A stretch of DNA of 64,000 bases, taken from contig BPIQ01000001.1 in assembly GCA_026004195.1 (NCBI GenBank), positions 397,871 through 461,870 of the forward strand. The letters are read 5' to 3'. Shown here piece by piece: positions 48,920 to 57,025 of this stretch. Below the pieces are notes generated by a model, which was not told where the DNA came from, made no database searches, and saw only the letters and a program-made list of their open reading frames with translations. Numbering within the stretch: position 1 is the stretch's first letter; every line of letters starts with the position of its first letter. Both the position numbers and the translations under genes were made by a program. This stretch comes from Candidatus Binatia bacterium. Lineage in GTDB: Bacteria > Desulfobacterota > Binatia > HRBIN30 > BPIQ01.

Positions 48920-51076
48920 GTGAGCGAGGAAAGCGCCAATCCCGGGTCTCCCGAAGGAGCCGTTCCCCGGCTCGGAGGCACGAGCCGGCGGGATCCCGTG
49001 GCGCGCTCGCTCCGGCTCGTGGGCTGGGCCGTAGCTGTCGGCGTCCTCGCAGGGCTCGCGGCAGCCTTTCTCGACCGGAGCCTCGAGGTCGGGATTCGGA
49101 CGGCCATCGGGCGGTTCACGAGCCCGGGTGGAGCCGAGGTCTTCCGGTTCCACTGGGCCGTCCTTTTCCTGCCGGCTCTGGGCGGAATCGTGTCCGGGGT
49201 CGCCATCCGTCTTTTCGCGCCCGCCTCTCCGGGGCACGGGACCGACCAGCTCGTCCGCGCCTTCCACTACCGGGACGGCCGGCTCGACCTACGTGGGCCG
49301 CTGGTTCGGGGAGTCTCGGCGGTCGCCGTCATCTCGTGCGGCGGTTCGGCCGGACCCGAAGGTCCCATCGCGGCGCTCGGCGCTTCGATCGGCTCCACGG
49401 TGGCACGCTGGGCTCGACTGAGCCCGCGCGAAGTCCGGGTCCTCCTGCTCGCAGGGTGCGCGGGGGGTGTCGGCGCCATTTTTCGCTGCCCCCTGGGCGG
49501 AGCGCTTTTCGGGACGAGCATCCTCTACCGGGAGCCCGAGTTCGAGAGCGAGTCGCTCGTTCCTGCCTTCGTGGCCTCGGTCGTGAGCTACTCGACCTTC
49601 ATGGGGTTCGACACCCACGGAGCGCGCCTATTGCGCGAGGCCGACCGCCTCGCTTTCTCGAGCCCCGTCGAGTTGCCGCTCTACCTCGTCGCGGGTGTCG
49701 TCTGCGGCCTCTTCGCGATCTTGCTTTCCCTGGCCTTCCACTTCGTCCGCTCTCGCTCCGAGAGGCTCTCGGGCATTCCCGTCTGGCTCCGCCCCGGCCT
49801 CGGCGGTCTCGTCACCGGGGCGCTGGGCGTCCTTTTGCCCCAGGTCATGGACAGCCAGTATGTCTTCGTCCAGTCCGCCCTCGACGGCTCCGTTTTCTCC
49901 GGCTTCGGTCCGGACGAATGGACGCGCTGGGCGCTCTTTTTCGGTCTCGTGGCCGTGGCGAAGTGCGTGGCTACCGCCTTCACGGTCGGCAGTGGTGCGG
50001 CCGGAGGGCTGCTCGGGCCCAGCGTCTTCATCGGTGGGGTCGTCGGGGCGTTCGTCGGCGCGGCCTGCAACGCCCTGCTTCCCTGGAATCTCCCGGAGCC
50101 CCTCAGGCAAGCGCTCATCCCGGTCGGCATGGCCGGAGTCCTCTCCGCGGCGATGCGTATCCCCATCGCAGCCATGGTCATGGTCGTCGAGATGACCGGA
50201 AGCTACGGCCTCGTCGTGCCGCTCATGCTCGTGAGCGCCACCGCCTACCTGGTCGGCCGCGGCTGGGGGCTCGTCCCCGAGCAGGTTCGCTCCTCCGCGC
50301 AGTCTCCCGCCCACGCGGGCGATGCCGTCGTGGAGCTTCTCGAAACCTATCAGGTCCAGGACGTGATGCAGAAACCCTGGCCCTACGTGGCCCGGCCGAA
50401 CACGAAGCTCGGCGAGATCCTGAAGAAAATCCGGCCGGGCACGCGCCCCTGCTTCGCCGTGCTCGAGGGAGACCGGCTCGTCGGGCTCATTTCCGTCACG
50501 GACATCCTGCAGCACGGCGACACGTCGAGCGTGAGTCAGATCGTCGTGGCGGACGACCTGATGACTCGCAACATGATCACGATTCGTCCCGACGCTTCTC
50601 TGTACGAGGCTCTCCGCCTCTTCCAGACGCACGACGTCAACGCGCTGCCGGTCGTCGAAAACCACGGGCGAGGAGGGCGTTTTCTCGGCATGCTCACGCG
50701 ACAGGACGTGTACGCCCTGGTTCGCCGCCAGATGGACGCGATGCGGCAGCACGTACTCCGGGAACACGACGTTCTCGAAGCCATCGACGAGGAAAACACG
50801 CTCGGCCAGCTCCTGGCCCACATGCCCACGCCCGAGATCGGCACGGTGGAGCGGATGTCGGTCCCGCCCGAGCTTGCCGGAAAATCGCTCCGAGACGTGG
50901 ACTTTCGACGGGTATACAAGGCAGAGGTCCTCGCGATCCAAACTCGCGAGGGTCGGTTTCTTTGCCCTCCCGACCCGGCTCGACCCCTACGGCTCGGCGA
51001 CCACCTGGTCGTCCTGACCGGTCGGGGAGAAAAGGCGGAGCCGGAGGAAAGAAAGGCGGAGGGTCGGTCCGAGTAG
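48920..51076 (+). CDS. ClC chloride channel/transporter with CBS pair and RCK-C-like domain
   Basis: A 718-residue protein starting GTG. The ClC core has ISCGGSAGPEGPIAALG (gating Glu kept, GPEGP), CRCPLGGALFGTSILYRE-like segments, and GSGAAGGLLGPSVFIGG. A cytoplasmic CBS pair follows (ETYQVQDVMQKPWP to ALPVVENHGRGGRFLGMLTRQD). Uncommonly, the end is an RCK_C/TrkA_C-like domain (MSVPPELAGKSLRDVDFRR to RLGDHLVVLTG), which usually binds nucleotides or ions. Cl-/H+ exchange or channel activity cannot be decided by sequence alone. Confidence 0.88.
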   Translation: MSEESANPGSPEGAVPRLGGTSRRDPVARSLRLVGWAVAVGVLAGLAAAFLDRSLEVGIRTAIGRFTSPGGAEVFRFHWAVLFLPALGGIVSGVAIRLFAPASPGHGTDQLVRAFHYRDGRLDLRGPLVRGVSAVAVISCGGSAGPEGPIAALGASIGSTVARWARLSPREVRVLLLAGCAGGVGAIFRCPLGGALFGTSILYREPEFESESLVPAFVASVVSYSTFMGFDTHGARLLREADRLAFSSPVELPLYLVAGVVCGLFAILLSLAFHFVRSRSERLSGIPVWLRPGLGGLVTGALGVLLPQVMDSQYVFVQSALDGSVFSGFGPDEWTRWALFFGLVAVAKCVATAFTVGSGAAGGLLGPSVFIGGVVGAFVGAACNALLPWNLPEPLRQALIPVGMAGVLSAAMRIPIAAMVMVVEMTGSYGLVVPLMLVSATAYLVGRGWGLVPEQVRSSAQSPAHAGDAVVELLETYQVQDVMQKPWPYVARPNTKLGEILKKIRPGTRPCFAVLEGDRLVGLISVTDILQHGDTSSVSQIVVADDLMTRNMITIRPDASLYEALRLFQTHDVNALPVVENHGRGGRFLGMLTRQDVYALVRRQMDAMRQHVLREHDVLEAIDEENTLGQLLAHMPTPEIGTVERMSVPPELAGKSLRDVDFRRVYKAEVLAIQTREGRFLCPPDPARPLRLGDHLVVLTGRGEKAEPEERKAEGRSE

Positions 51077-51104
51077 CATTCCCGCCGGTCTTTTCCGTCC
51101 CGGC

Positions 51105-51122
51105 GCCCGCAAGGTCGCGGGC
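51105..51122. terminator. GC hairpin between convergent genes, possible terminator
   Basis: GCCCGC (51105-51110) pairs with GCGGGC (51117-51122) around a six-base loop, 29 bases after the ClC stop and before the convergent AbrB gene. There is no U run directly after the stem, so it is only a candidate terminator. Confidence 0.3.
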
Positions 51123-51149
51123 CGGAGCGCCCCGGCGCGAGGTTCTCTT

Positions 51150-51347
51150 TTACCGCCGGTCTTGGGTTCGACGTGGTTTGCTGGCCGACGCGAGCTCCAG
51201 GTTCAACTGGACGCGCCGGACCGTCGCCTTCTTTCCCGGCTGCACCTCCCAGGCCAGAAGGTCTCCGGGGCCCACTCCCAAGGCCGCCCTGACTTCCCGC
51301 GGGATCGTACAAGAGCCCCGACGGCTGATCCTGGCTAGAACCCTCAT
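51150..51347 (-). CDS. AbrB/SpoVT-type DNA-binding protein (orphan)
   Basis: A 65-residue swapped-hairpin protein. The core VLARISRRGSCTIPREVRAALGVGPGDLLAWE matches the AbrB/MazE type N-terminal domain with the conserved T-I-P-x-x-V-R segment. A perfect AGGAGG lies seven bases before the ATG at 51347. MazE- or VapB-like proteins of this type are normally antitoxins next to a toxin; no toxin gene is present on either side, so it may be an orphan antitoxin or a lone regulator. Confidence 0.75.
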   Translation of the reverse strand: MRVLARISRRGSCTIPREVRAALGVGPGDLLAWEVQPGKKATVRRVQLNLELASASKPRRTQDRR

Positions 51348-51773
51348 GGGTTTCCTCCTTTTCCGAATCCAGGCGGGTGAAACGTCTAGCCTTTTGCTTC
51401 CATGCCCGCAAGGCGGACGCCTACTCGCCCGACGGGGCCGTTCCGTTCCGCGCCTTTTTCCTTGACACACCAGCCGAGAGCGGACCCTCCCTTGTCGAAA
51501 GGAGCGGTCATTTTCACCGTGGGGGCGACAGGAAACACGGGGCCCGAAAAGCCCCCGGAGTCCGCCCGCCCCGGGCGGCTGCCCGCTTTCTCGGACGAAG
51601 TTCGCCGAATCGGGACCGCTTTCGGGAAACGACCGGGCGATTCGGAAAACCCGCGTTCGGCCGAGGGCAAGCTCGACATCGTGCGTCCCTAAGGCCCACC
51701 CGACACTCGAGACCATCCAGGCAGAGCCTTGTCCTGCGGCCGAAAGCAGCGTAAGGAAGCCCCATCCTCGCGT
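51348..51773. other. intergenic region of 426 bases without a recognised gene
   Basis: No convincing coding frame, tRNA or repeat is seen between the AbrB-type gene and tRNA-Arg. A few short GC hairpins and a TTGACA at 51462 without a -10 partner are present. The tRNA promoter may lie in the last 100 bases, but no clear box was found. Confidence 0.5.
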
Positions 51774-51847
51774 GCCCCCGTAGCTCAGTTGGACAGAGCA
51801 CAGGATTCCTAATCCTGGGGTCGCGCGTTCGAATCGCGCCGGGGGCA
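51774..51847 (+). tRNA. tRNA-Arg (anticodon CCU)
   Basis: A 74-base cloverleaf: acceptor stem GCCCCCG with CGGGGGC and discriminator A, D stem GCTC/GAGC, anticodon stem CAGGA/TCCTG with loop TTCCTAA (anticodon CCT, reading AGG), and T arm GCGCG-TTCGAAT-CGCGC. CCA is not encoded. No integrated element is seen at its 3' end. Confidence 0.95.
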
Positions 51848-51996
51848 CTCCCGTTTCCACTCTCCATCCGGTGTTCCGCCGTCACGCCGAAAATTCGAAC
51901 GGGGCCCCGATGTCCGAGTTGCGTTGCGGCTCACCCCGAGGTCCGGGGCGCGATACAGGCTGTGGTTTCGTCATCCCTCGCGAGATCAACCGGAGA

Positions 51997-52479
51997 TCAA
52001 CTGCTCGCGCGATCGGAGGCCCTGGGAGTGGAGCGAGTTCGTCTCGACGAGCGCCGCATACGGAGCTTTGCCTCCAGGAACTCCCGGAGAGCCACGGCGT
52101 TGTTGTGCTCGCGATCGGACGCTGCATAGAGAAGAGTCACAGGTCCTCGGCGTGCGGCCTCGAGCAGAGGCTTCCACGCTTCGGGCTTCCGCTCGAGCTC
52201 GGCGAAATATCTGGCGCGGAATTCCGGCCAGCGCTCGGGGTCGTGGCGAAACCAGGCACGGAGGGAAGGGGAGGGGGCCACATCCCGCAGCCATCCCTCG
52301 ATTCGCAGCCGCGCTTTTCCGATTCCCCGGGGCCAGAGCCCGTCGACCAGGTAACAGGGGCCTTCGTCACGCTCGGGCGGGTCGTAAACACGGCGGAGAC
52401 GGATTTGCCCGCCACGGCTCGTCGCCGCCCGACTTTTCCCCGCGACGCCTGCTCGGGACGTGCCTCGCTTCGGAGACAT
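51997..52479 (-). CDS. DUF488 family protein
   Basis: A 160-residue protein with the DUF488 core: RRVYDPPERDEGPCYLVDG, LWPRGIGKARL, and EFRARYFAEL near the middle, then TLLYAASDREHNNAVAL. DUF488 proteins are of unknown activity; some have been linked to nucleic-acid or stress functions. A basic N terminus of about 25 residues (SPKRGTSRAGVAGKSRAATSR) precedes the core and could be an over-long start. No close operon partner, although Hsp20 lies 67 bases upstream on the same strand. Confidence 0.7.
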   Translation of the reverse strand: MSPKRGTSRAGVAGKSRAATSRGGQIRLRRVYDPPERDEGPCYLVDGLWPRGIGKARLRIEGWLRDVAPSPSLRAWFRHDPERWPEFRARYFAELERKPEAWKPLLEAARRGPVTLLYAASDREHNNAVALREFLEAKLRMRRSSRRTRSTPRASDRASS

Positions 52480-52507
52480 CGGAGCGCGGCCTACCCACCG
52501 ACAAGAC

Positions 52508-52542
52508 GAAGGCCCCGCGAGCCTTTTTCCCGCGGGGCCTTC
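52508..52542 (-). terminator. strong hairpin after hsp20
   Basis: GAAGGCCCCGCG (52508-52519) pairs with CGCGGGGCCTTC (52531-52542), a perfect 12-base stem with an 11-base loop, three bases past the hsp20 stop. On the minus strand the following bases are only partly U-rich, so it may act as a terminator or as a 3' RNA stabiliser. Confidence 0.55.
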
Positions 52543-52545
52543 CGT

Positions 52546-53004
52546 TCAGGCCACCTTCACTTCGACGGCCTTCGGTTTCGCCTTCTCGCTCTTCGGGAGA
52601 TGGACCGTCAGGACGCCGTCCTTGAGCTCGGCCCGGACCTTCTCTTCGTCGACGTTGTCCGGCAGAGTGAAGCTTCGGAGGAAGGAACCGTAGAAGCGCT
52701 CCACGCGGTGGAACTTCCTGCCCTTTTCTTCCTTCTCCTGCTTGCGCTCGCCTTGGAGCGTGAGCACCCCGTTCTCCACCGTGATCTTCACGTCGTCCCT
52801 GGACACGCCCGGGACTTCGGCCTTGATCAGGTATTCGTCGGGCGTCTCCTCGATGTCCACCACGGGAGCCCATTCGGGAGCCGTGATGGCTTCTCTGTCT
52901 TCTCCGGCCCGCGTCGCCCGCCGTGGCGTGCCGGCGAAAAGGCGGTTGAGCCTTTCGGTCATCTCCTCGAGTTCGCGAAAAGGATCCCATCTTACGAGGT
53001 TCAT
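52546..53004 (-). CDS. small heat-shock protein Hsp20
   Basis: A 152-residue alpha-crystallin-type chaperone that keeps unfolded proteins soluble. The N terminus is MNLVRWDPFRELEEMTERLN, the crystallin domain starts at APVVDIEETPDEYLI, and the GVLTVHLPKSE motif (A-x-x-x-G-V-L) ends it. AGGAGG lies six bases upstream of the ATG at 53004. A TTGACA-N17-TACCTG promoter is possible at 53126-53098. Confidence 0.93.
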   Translation of the reverse strand: MNLVRWDPFRELEEMTERLNRLFAGTPRRATRAGEDREAITAPEWAPVVDIEETPDEYLIKAEVPGVSRDDVKITVENGVLTLQGERKQEKEEKGRKFHRVERFYGSFLRSFTLPDNVDEEKVRAELKDGVLTVHLPKSEKAKPKAVEVKVA

Positions 53005-53097
53005 CGTCGTCCTCCTTTCCGGGGACGGAGCCCGGAAGCGCTCCGCGACCGCCGGTCCTCGTGTCCGGCGTTCCCCTTGACAGTTTCCTCGGCGTTG

Positions 53098-53126
53098 CAG
53101 GTAAGAATGCCGACCATGCTTGTCAA
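53098..53126 (-). promoter_or_regulatory. possible sigma-70 promoter of hsp20
   Basis: On the minus strand TTGACA (53126-53121), a 17-base spacer and TACCTG (53103-53098) precede hsp20 by about 95 bases. The -35 is perfect and the -10 is weak. A plus-strand TTGACA at 53077-53082 lies in the same gap and could serve the reductase gene. Confidence 0.3.
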
Positions 53127-53198
53127 CCCTACGACCCCGGCCTCTTTCCCGGACCGGTCGTTTCGTGGAAACCGGGGACGAAGCGAGAGGAGAAGCCC

Positions 53199-54404
53199 GT
53201 GCCCGCCGTAACGGACGCATTCGAACTCGCCTTTCGTCCTGGACGCATCGGGTCCGTGGAGCTTCGGAACCGGATCCTGAAATCCGCCACGTTCGAGGGG
53301 ATGTCTCCGGGCGGCACCGTGACACGCGAGCTGGTCGAGCATCACAGAAGCGTCGCCGCAGGGGGTGCTGCGCTCACGACCGTGGCGTACTGTGCCGTCT
53401 CCCGGGACGCACGAACGTTCGAGGATCAGCTCTGGATCCGCCCCGAGGTCGTGCCGGCCCTCCGCGAACTCACGGAGGCCGTACACGCGGAAGGGGCCAA
53501 GGCGTCCCTGCAGCTCGCTCACGCGGGATTTTTCACGCAGGTCGCCGAAAACCGGGGGCGCGGTGCCCTCGGTCCCTCGCCCACGCTGAACGTCTACGGG
53601 CTCGGCCACGGCAAGGCGTTCGCGAAAGGCATGACCCCGGAGGAAATCGGACGAGTGGTCTCGGATTTCGGGGAGGCGGCCCGTCTGGCCGTCGATGCGG
53701 GCTTCGACGCGGTCGAGCTCCACCTGGGCCATGGCTACCTCCTGAGTCAGTTTCTCAGCCCGGCGACGAACAAAAGGAGCGACGAGTGGGGAGGCTCCCT
53801 CGAAAACCGTTTGCGCCTCCCCCTGGATGTCGTCCGGGAAGTGCGCCGCCGCACGGGAACGTCGGTCGCCTTGCTGGCGAAAATCAACCTTCGGGACGGC
53901 TTTCGCGGAGGGCTCGAGCTCGAGGAATCGATCGAAGTCGCGCGGGCCCTGGAAAGAACGGGCGTGGACGCGCTGGTGTTGAGCGGGGGCTTCACCAGCC
54001 GGAACGCGTTCTACCTGCTCCGTGGCGACGCCCCCGTCTCCGCCATGGCGCGCGCCGCCAAAAGCCGTGTCCACGGCACGGTGCTGCGTCTTTTCGGGCG
54101 TTTTCTCGTCCGGTCCTATCCCTTCGAGGAGCTGTTTTTCCTTCCTGAAGCCCGCCGGATACGCGAGAGCGTCGGCCTGCCGCTGGCACTTCTGGGCGGC
54201 GTCGTGTCTCGTCGAGGTCTCGCCACGGCCATGCGGGAGGGTTTCGACTTCGTCGCCATGGCCCGCGCCTTGATCGCCGACCCGGACCTTCCGCTCCGCA
54301 TGCGACGGGGAGAGGTCGAACGTTCGCGGTGCACGCACTGCAACCTGTGCGTCGTCGAGATGGAACGGGGAGGCGTACGCTGCGTGCTGGGAACGACCTC
54401 GTGA
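53199..54404 (+). CDS. NADH:flavin oxidoreductase (Old Yellow Enzyme family) with Cys-rich C terminus
   Basis: A 401-residue TIM-barrel flavoprotein. FMN-site segments RNRILKSATFEGMSPGG and AKASLQLAHAGFF are present, with HLGHGYLLSQFLSPATNKRSD, and LLGGVVSRRGLATAM near the end. CTHCNLC with a later Cys (GVRC) in the last 35 residues matches the 4Fe-4S motif of 2,4-dienoyl-CoA-reductase-like members, but the usual FAD/NAD domain is absent, so electrons must come from a partner. GTG at 53199 is chosen for AGAGGAGA six bases before it; a longer frame from 53061 has no such site. Confidence 0.82.
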   Translation: MPAVTDAFELAFRPGRIGSVELRNRILKSATFEGMSPGGTVTRELVEHHRSVAAGGAALTTVAYCAVSRDARTFEDQLWIRPEVVPALRELTEAVHAEGAKASLQLAHAGFFTQVAENRGRGALGPSPTLNVYGLGHGKAFAKGMTPEEIGRVVSDFGEAARLAVDAGFDAVELHLGHGYLLSQFLSPATNKRSDEWGGSLENRLRLPLDVVREVRRRTGTSVALLAKINLRDGFRGGLELEESIEVARALERTGVDALVLSGGFTSRNAFYLLRGDAPVSAMARAAKSRVHGTVLRLFGRFLVRSYPFEELFFLPEARRIRESVGLPLALLGGVVSRRGLATAMREGFDFVAMARALIADPDLPLRMRRGEVERSRCTHCNLCVVEMERGGVRCVLGTTS

Positions 54405-54629
54405 AGGGAGCGCTCGCGCCCCGATGGGGCGGGGCACCCTCGCATGCGAACCGACCGACAGTTCCCGGATCCCCGGTCGAGCCTTTCCTTCTTCCGCCGA
54501 AGAGCGTTATAGTTTTTGCCGTTTGCGCCGGCGGTTTCCGGTGACACGGTATTTCCCGCGCACGGGCATGCAGGCGGTATGCGACTTGCTCGAGGGACCG
54601 GTACCGCCGGGCAGCTGGGGTCTCGCAAC

Positions 54630-55784
54630 GTGAAAACAAGCACGGATTCTTCGTCGCTCGAGCAGCCCGTCTGGGGGCCGCTCGTGGCTCCGATTTCCGT
54701 CGCCCTGCAGGCAGTGGCGCTGGGAATCCTGCTTCTCCCGTCCCTTTCGGGCTTGGCCTTGGCGGGCGAGGTCTCGGCGCTCGCGAAGATTTTCCTGCTC
54801 CTGCACCTTCTGGGTTTCTTCGCGCTACGGCTCTGGGATCCGCGGGGATCTTCGGTACTGGCCCTCGCGAGCCTCGATGCCGCGTTTTTCGGCGCCCTCT
54901 TGGCCCACTCCGAAGGAGCAGCCGAAAGCCTCCTTTTGCCTCTCGCTCTGGTCGGCGCGGCGAGCTTCCTTCGAGGAGGAATCCGAGGCTTCGTCGTGAC
55001 CGTAGGTTTCGCTTTCGCGGCCTACGGGGCCGCGGCAGCGTGGAGCGGGGCGCCGTGGGCATGGCCCGCGGAAAGCTTCCGGTCGCTTGCCCGGTATACG
55101 CTCGAGCCCGAACTCACCTACCGGACCGAGCCCGTGGCACCTCTTGCCGGCGCGCCGATCGCTCGCATGGCTGCTCTGGTCAGCAGCGCGCTTCTGATCG
55201 GCCTCCTGGTCATCGTGACGAGCGCTTATCGGGAGCGAAAAAGAATCCTGGCTGCCTTCCGGCGGGCGGAGGCGCTCGAAGCAATCGTCGACTCCTGGCT
55301 TCGAAATCCGTCCGAGACCGCTTTTTGGCATACGGTGCTCCGGGTCGCGGAGACGCTCGCGGGCTGCCGCGTCGTCCTGGTCCACCGGAATCGCGACCAG
55401 CTGTGGTTCCGGCTTCCCGACGAACGCGGCGCGGAAGACGATCCCTTGGCCTTCCTGCGTCGGGTCCGGATCGACTCGGAACGAGACGACAGTCTCCTCG
55501 CGCGGTGCTTCCGTGACGGGAAGGAGCGCTCGGGACATTCGCTCGCGGAACTTCTCGGGCCGGGGGCGGAAGGGATCCCGGCTTGGCGAGCCACCGCGGT
55601 TCCGGTACCCGCGGCACGCCCCGAGGTCGTGCTTCTGGCCGTGGCTCGGGAAAGCGAGCAGGTGGACGAAGAGGGACTCCGCGAGGTAGCCCGCAGGACG
55701 GGTCTCGTGCTCGAAGCGTGGGAAGAGGAACGGGGGGCCGGCGTCGGTCGGCTGGAAGAAGCGGGCGTGGGGGTGAACGCATGA
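54630..55784 (+). CDS. membrane protein with six helices and a GAF-like domain
   Basis: A 384-residue protein. Six hydrophobic helices lie in about residues 15-190 (VALQAVALGILLLPSLSG, FLLLHLLGFFALRL, ASLDAAFFGALLA, LALVGAASFLRGG, VGFAFAAYGAAAAW and ALLIGLLVIVTSAY). The C-terminal 190 residues form a GAF-like sensory part (FWHTVLRVAETLAGCRVVLVHR to EVARRTGLVLEAWEEE). No kinase, cyclase or HTH output follows. The start is uncertain: ATG at 54579 is an alternative. It overlaps the next gene by four bases. Function unknown. Confidence 0.55.
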   Translation: MKTSTDSSSLEQPVWGPLVAPISVALQAVALGILLLPSLSGLALAGEVSALAKIFLLLHLLGFFALRLWDPRGSSVLALASLDAAFFGALLAHSEGAAESLLLPLALVGAASFLRGGIRGFVVTVGFAFAAYGAAAAWSGAPWAWPAESFRSLARYTLEPELTYRTEPVAPLAGAPIARMAALVSSALLIGLLVIVTSAYRERKRILAAFRRAEALEAIVDSWLRNPSETAFWHTVLRVAETLAGCRVVLVHRNRDQLWFRLPDERGAEDDPLAFLRRVRIDSERDDSLLARCFRDGKERSGHSLAELLGPGAEGIPAWRATAVPVPAARPEVVLLAVARESEQVDEEGLREVARRTGLVLEAWEEERGAGVGRLEEAGVGVNA

Positions 55785-57025
55785 GGATCTTTTTCGGGGC
55801 TTTGGTGCTGTTGTCGCTCGTCCTCGCACCGCCGCGGCAATCCCGCGGTGCCGAACCGGAGAAAAAGGCGTCGCAAGCCGACCCGGAGGCCGAGTTTCGG
55901 TCGGGTTTGCGCGCCCTCTCCCGAGGGGAGCTCGACGAGGCGGAAGCTTCCTTCCGGCGGGTCCTCGAGCTCGACCCGAAATCTTTCGAGGCCCACAACA
56001 ACCTGGCCGTCGTCCTCGCCGAACAGGGCAAGGACGAACAAGCCCTCGAGGAACTTCGAGCGGCGCTCGAACTCCGCCCGGGCTATCTCCGGGGGCGCAA
56101 GAACCTGGCCCAGCTCTACTTGCGGCTCGCGAGCCGGGCCTACCGCGAGGCGGCCGAGCTGGCACCGCCCGAAGAAAAAAAGAAGCTCCTCGAGATGGCC
56201 GAGCGAGTGGCACGAGGCGAAGCGATCGCGGAAGAAGAGGGTCCGGCCGAACCGTCTCGGGCCGAACCCGTCCCGCCCCCGGAAGTGCAGGGAGTACCCG
56301 CCGCGGTGCCGCAGTACCTCCTGTTTCTCGGCCGTCCGGGTCAGAGCGCACTCGAGATTCGTACCGAGTTCGCGTCGCTCTACCGGCAGAGGGGCGAAGA
56401 GGTGGAGCTCGTCGGGAGTTACCCGGTGCGAGTCGGTGCGAATTTCCCCGCGCGCCGTTCCCTCTATCTTCCGTCGAAGGAAAACGCCGAGGGTTTTCGT
56501 CTCGAACCCGTCGAAGGAAGCGCCGTTCCGCTCGTACTCGTCGACCGCCCGGAGCCGGGACCCGGAGAGGTCTCTTTCGAGCCCGCGCACCTCGCCACGG
56601 TGCGCTCGTCCCTCGGGGGGCCGCTGAGCCCGGTGCTCGCCCTCCCCACCGAGCCCCTACCCGACCCCGAACAGACGCGGCGCGAAATTCTCGCGGCCTT
56701 CGAGCGGTGGCACGACAGTTGGGCCCGGAAAGACCTCGAAGGGTACGTGTCCAGCTACGTGCCCACGTATTCCGGCACCACCGGCAGCCCGAGCGCCTGG
56801 CGGCACCAGCGGAAGAGAATTTTCGCCCAGAGCGGCAAGATCCGGGTCGAGCATTCGCCCCCCGTCGTCGTACAACTCGAAGACCGCGTGCTGACGTTGA
56901 CCGAACAGGAATACAGGTCCGACCTGATCCACTCCCGCGGAATCAAGCTTCTCGCCTGGGTCCGCACGCCGTCCGGCTGGAAGATCACGGAAGAGAGGAT
57001 GTTGGCGGAGAGCCCCGTGCGTTAG
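55781..57025 (+). CDS. secreted TPR protein with NTF2-like (Cds6-type) C-terminal domain
   Basis: A 414-residue protein. Residues 1-22 are a signal peptide (IFFGALVLLSLVLAPPRQSRG). Two to three TPR units follow (EAEFRSGLRALSRGELDEAE to LELRPGYLRGRKNLAQLYL), then a Pro/Glu linker, a middle beta-rich part, and a C-terminal NTF2-like domain (ILAAFERWHDSWARKDLEGYVSSYVP to WKITEERML) like that found after L,D-transpeptidases in related bacteria. It starts in a four-base overlap with the membrane GAF gene and ends overlapping the convergent GAF gene by four bases. Probably a periplasmic scaffold or cell-envelope factor. Confidence 0.62.
   Translation: MRIFFGALVLLSLVLAPPRQSRGAEPEKKASQADPEAEFRSGLRALSRGELDEAEASFRRVLELDPKSFEAHNNLAVVLAEQGKDEQALEELRAALELRPGYLRGRKNLAQLYLRLASRAYREAAELAPPEEKKKLLEMAERVARGEAIAEEEGPAEPSRAEPVPPPEVQGVPAAVPQYLLFLGRPGQSALEIRTEFASLYRQRGEEVELVGSYPVRVGANFPARRSLYLPSKENAEGFRLEPVEGSAVPLVLVDRPEPGPGEVSFEPAHLATVRSSLGGPLSPVLALPTEPLPDPEQTRREILAAFERWHDSWARKDLEGYVSSYVPTYSGTTGSPSAWRHQRKRIFAQSGKIRVEHSPPVVVQLEDRVLTLTEQEYRSDLIHSRGIKLLAWVRTPSGWKITEERMLAESPVR

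Noticed and set aside
51462..51490. TTGACA in the 426-base gap before tRNA-Arg
   Set aside because: No -10 element is found at 16-18 bases (CCCTCC there).
51514..51885. A minus-strand open frame across tRNA-Arg reading FERATPG and similar residues
   Set aside because: This is the well-known false frame made by the reverse complement of a tRNA gene; it overlaps the tRNA exactly.
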